64,000 bases of DNA. It comes from Lachnoclostridium sp. An138. Lineage in GTDB: Bacteria > Bacillota > Clostridia > Lachnospirales > Lachnospiraceae. This document shows positions 62,372-64,000 of this stretch, one piece after another (position 1 is the first letter of the stretch; every line of letters starts with the position of its first letter). The stretch covers positions 1 to 64,000 of the forward strand of contig NZ_NFLF01000012.1 in the NCBI RefSeq assembly GCF_002160765.1. Direction: 5' to 3'. The position numbers and the translations under genes are program-made. Under the pieces are notes generated by a model. It was not told where the DNA came from and searched no databases. It was given only the letters and a program-made list of their open reading frames with translations.

Positions 62372-62449
62372 ATTATACCGAAAAGTCCTTTTTTCCTGCA
62401 ATTCCCTATCGCTCTCCTTTTTGGGACAGCACAGGACAGCTTTCGACAA
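62372..62449 (-). promoter_or_regulatory. spo0A promoter with upstream 0A box
   Basis: TTGCAG (62396-62401), 18 bases, TATAAT (62372-62377). A sequence TTGTCGAA, containing the consensus Spo0A box TGTCGAA, lies at 62442-62449, 41 bases upstream of the -35. Confidence 0.7.
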
Positions 62450-62455
62450 TTCTCC

Positions 62456-63679
62456 CTAAATGTCTACGTGCTCCAGCATATTCTCGATGAAAATTCCAAA
62501 ACCTTTTGCGGAATCCTGGACAAAGACATGCGTTACCGCACCGACGATCTTTCCGTTCTGAATGATGGGGCTTCCGCTCATCCCCTGGACGATGCCCCCT
62601 GTCAGCTCCAGCAGCTCCGGGTCTGTAACTTCCAGGACAATTCCTTTATTCACATCCTCTTCATTGCGGTGGACTTCCACGATCTCCACCTGATAATCCT
62701 TTACTTCCCCGCTCACTGAGCTTCTGATCCAGGCCTTTCCAGGCTCAATCTCCTGTTTATAACCGGCCTGCAGCATTTCCGTTCCCAGGCTGTCTATGAG
62801 CCGGCTGCTGGCGCTGCCGAAGATTCCGGCTTCCGTATTCTCCGCAATGGTTCCGCAGATAAAGCTGTCCCGGTATCGAATCAGCCCCGACAGTTCTCCC
62901 GGCGTTCCTGCTTCCCCCTTGTGTATATTGATGATGGTCGTGTCATAAAGCTTTCCCTCAGAGGGCTGAAGAAGGGTTCCTGTATCCACATCGTTGATTC
63001 CGTGTCCCAGCGCGCCGAAGCCTCCTCCTTCTGTCAAAAAAGTCAGCGTACCAATTCCCTGGGTATTATCCCGTACCCAGATTCCCAGCTTGTATGCATT
63101 CTCCTCCGTCTGCACTGCGTTCAGCTTCACCTGTATTTTCTCTCCATCCCTTTCCAGGTCCAGCACAACCTCTTCTCCGCCGCAGTCATTGACGGCCTCT
63201 ATCAGCTCTTCTTTTTCCATGATTTCCTGTCCGTTCACTGCCCGGATATAATCGCCGCCCTGGACAATCCGAAGGGCGGGCTCATAATTCAGGCCATCCA
63301 TTCCGGTCACAGTGCCGGTATCGATAATCAGGACTCCCTTTGTCTCCAGATAGATTCCGATAGGAATCCCTCCCGGTATCACATACACCGGGTCGCGAAT
63401 CTCCACCTGAGTCTCCTTCATTGGGAAAAGCCCAAGATATTTATAGGAAATGGTATAGCTGTCAGAAGCGAATGCGTTAGCGGAAGCCTCTGCCATATCC
63501 GCTTTTACTTCTTCTGTCACCAGAGGACTTACCCGGTCCGGCCTGGCTTCTCCTTCTGTCTGAATATAGGAATCCGGAATGCGGTCCCGTATCTGTATAT
63601 AATTCAGTACCCCAAGGCCCGCCAGGCACAAAATCAGTATGCCCGACAGAAAAAGGCGGTATTTTTTTCTGAAATCCAT
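62456..63679 (-). CDS. spoIVB: SpoIVB serine peptidase
   Basis: 407 residues from ATG 63679 behind GAGGATG. N-terminal signal anchor (LFLSGILILCLAGLGVLNYI), a PDZ domain (VQGGDYIRAVNGQEIMEKEE), and an S55 peptidase domain. The catalytic His is in GALGHGINDVDTG and the Ser in GIVQGMSGSPIIQNGKIVGA. It is secreted by the forespore to trigger pro-sigma-K processing or sigma-G-dependent events. Directly upstream of spo0A, as usual. Confidence 0.97.
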   Translation of the reverse strand: MDFRKKYRLFLSGILILCLAGLGVLNYIQIRDRIPDSYIQTEGEARPDRVSPLVTEEVKADMAEASANAFASDSYTISYKYLGLFPMKETQVEIRDPVYVIPGGIPIGIYLETKGVLIIDTGTVTGMDGLNYEPALRIVQGGDYIRAVNGQEIMEKEELIEAVNDCGGEEVVLDLERDGEKIQVKLNAVQTEENAYKLGIWVRDNTQGIGTLTFLTEGGGFGALGHGINDVDTGTLLQPSEGKLYDTTIINIHKGEAGTPGELSGLIRYRDSFICGTIAENTEAGIFGSASSRLIDSLGTEMLQAGYKQEIEPGKAWIRSSVSGEVKDYQVEIVEVHRNEEDVNKGIVLEVTDPELLELTGGIVQGMSGSPIIQNGKIVGAVTHVFVQDSAKGFGIFIENMLEHVDI

Positions 63680-63719
63680 TGTTTCACATCCTCTGCGTCC
63701 ATAATGTCCTTTCCAAAAC

Positions 63720-63752
63720 CAAAAAGGAGGATGCAAAAGCTTTTGCACCCTC
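63720..63752 (-). terminator. recN terminator
   Basis: GAGGGTGCAAAAG-CTTTTGCATCCTC, a 13-bp near-perfect inverted repeat, followed by CTTTTTGG on the minus strand. Confidence 0.85.
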
Positions 63753-63796
63753 TTTTAGTATGTGAAATATGGATTTTGTTACTCTAGCACATTTTG

Positions 63797-64000
63797 TCAC
63801 CGGCTCTGCTTTCTCTCCAGCGCCAGCGCGCGCATCTCTTCCGCATTTTTTGTAACCGCGTCCGTAATCTCCGCTCCACCCAGAATTCGGGCCAGCTCCT
63901 CAATGCTTTCTTTCTCGCTGAGCCGGCGGATCTGGGTCCGCGTCTCTCCTTCCTCCACCTGCTTCTCAATCCGGTAGTGGCTGTCAGCCATGGCCGCAAT
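63797..64000 (-). CDS. recN: DNA repair protein RecN, 3' end (truncated by the window)
   Basis: The last 68 codons read IAAMADSHYRIEKQVEEGET, then RRLSEKESIEELARILGG, AEITDAVTKNAEEMRALALE and RKQSR, the RecN C-terminus (MADxHxxIEK motif). The 5' part lies beyond the window edge. RecN is the SMC-like double-strand-break repair ATPase. Position before spoIVB agrees with the conserved order. Confidence 0.9.
   Translation of the reverse strand: MAAMADSHYRIEKQVEEGETRTQIRRLSEKESIEELARILGGAEITDAVTKNAEEMRALALERKQSR

Overview
The window is a 64 kb chromosomal stretch from a spore-forming, low-to-medium GC Firmicute of class Clostridia, most likely a Lachnospiraceae gut anaerobe. The basis is gene content: recN-spoIVB-spo0A, CotF-like coat genes, a DUF512 radical-SAM protein next to der-plsY-gpsA, a 392-residue Prs, iron-containing alcohol dehydrogenase, DUF1292, and strong GGAGG ribosome binding sites with TTGACA/TATAAT promoters. 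No rRNA, tRNA, CRISPR array or intact insertion sequence was seen. Most genes lie on the minus strand.

Layout. 0.2-3.3 kb: ABC importer of the TrpXYZ-like class (binding protein, attenuator hairpin, permease, ATPase). 3.4-9.4 kb: two membrane-anchored unknowns, then gpsA, plsY, der and DUF512. 9.6-16.2 kb: small membrane protein, prs, inositol-monophosphatase family, YdcF family, aminotransferase, DUF1292 and an AlbA_2/ATPase regulator. 16.3-17.0 kb: a heavily deleted relic of a ferric-siderophore ABC transporter. 17-21 kb: gltX, acetyltransferase, UvrD-like helicase. 21-24.8 kb: an Rrf2 regulator and an NmrA/YwnB-like reductase sharing one operator, flanking a class M sirtuin-macrodomain pair and a decayed flavin-binding gene. 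24.9-26.4 kb: a TetR regulator and a membrane protein sharing a perfect palindrome. 26.5-27.7 kb: a small 11-residue-repeat protein and uppP. 27.9-34 kb: a six-gene redox operon (alcohol dehydrogenase, anchored flavodoxin, hydrolase-cyclophilin lipoprotein, EFR1 ferredoxin, DUF4405 membrane protein, flavodoxin lipoprotein) opposite a MerR gene, then a probable free-standing small RNA.

34.3-45.4 kb: DMT transporter, a P-type ATPase gene interrupted by one stop codon, and an envelope operon (two phosphodiester glycosidases, a GT2-GtrA fusion, histidine kinase, response regulator) beside an L,D-transpeptidase. The ATPase and envelope operon share a nearly identical 40-bp promoter element, the probable target of the response regulator. 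45.5-49.5 kb: ribDEBAH riboflavin operon under an FMN riboswitch followed by two terminators. 49.5-50.9 kb: an AT-rich patch with a frameshifted DUF1016 gene and a lone nucleotidyltransferase, bounded by a duplicated tsf 3' end. 51-55 kb: tsf, rpsB, a VCBS-like lipoprotein. 55-59 kb: DegV protein and an AgrC/AgrA-like two-component system with a likely target gene. 59-64 kb: coat proteins, glgA, spo0A, spoIVB and the recN 3' end.

All functional calls are from reading the protein sequences and known family motifs. No database search was run.
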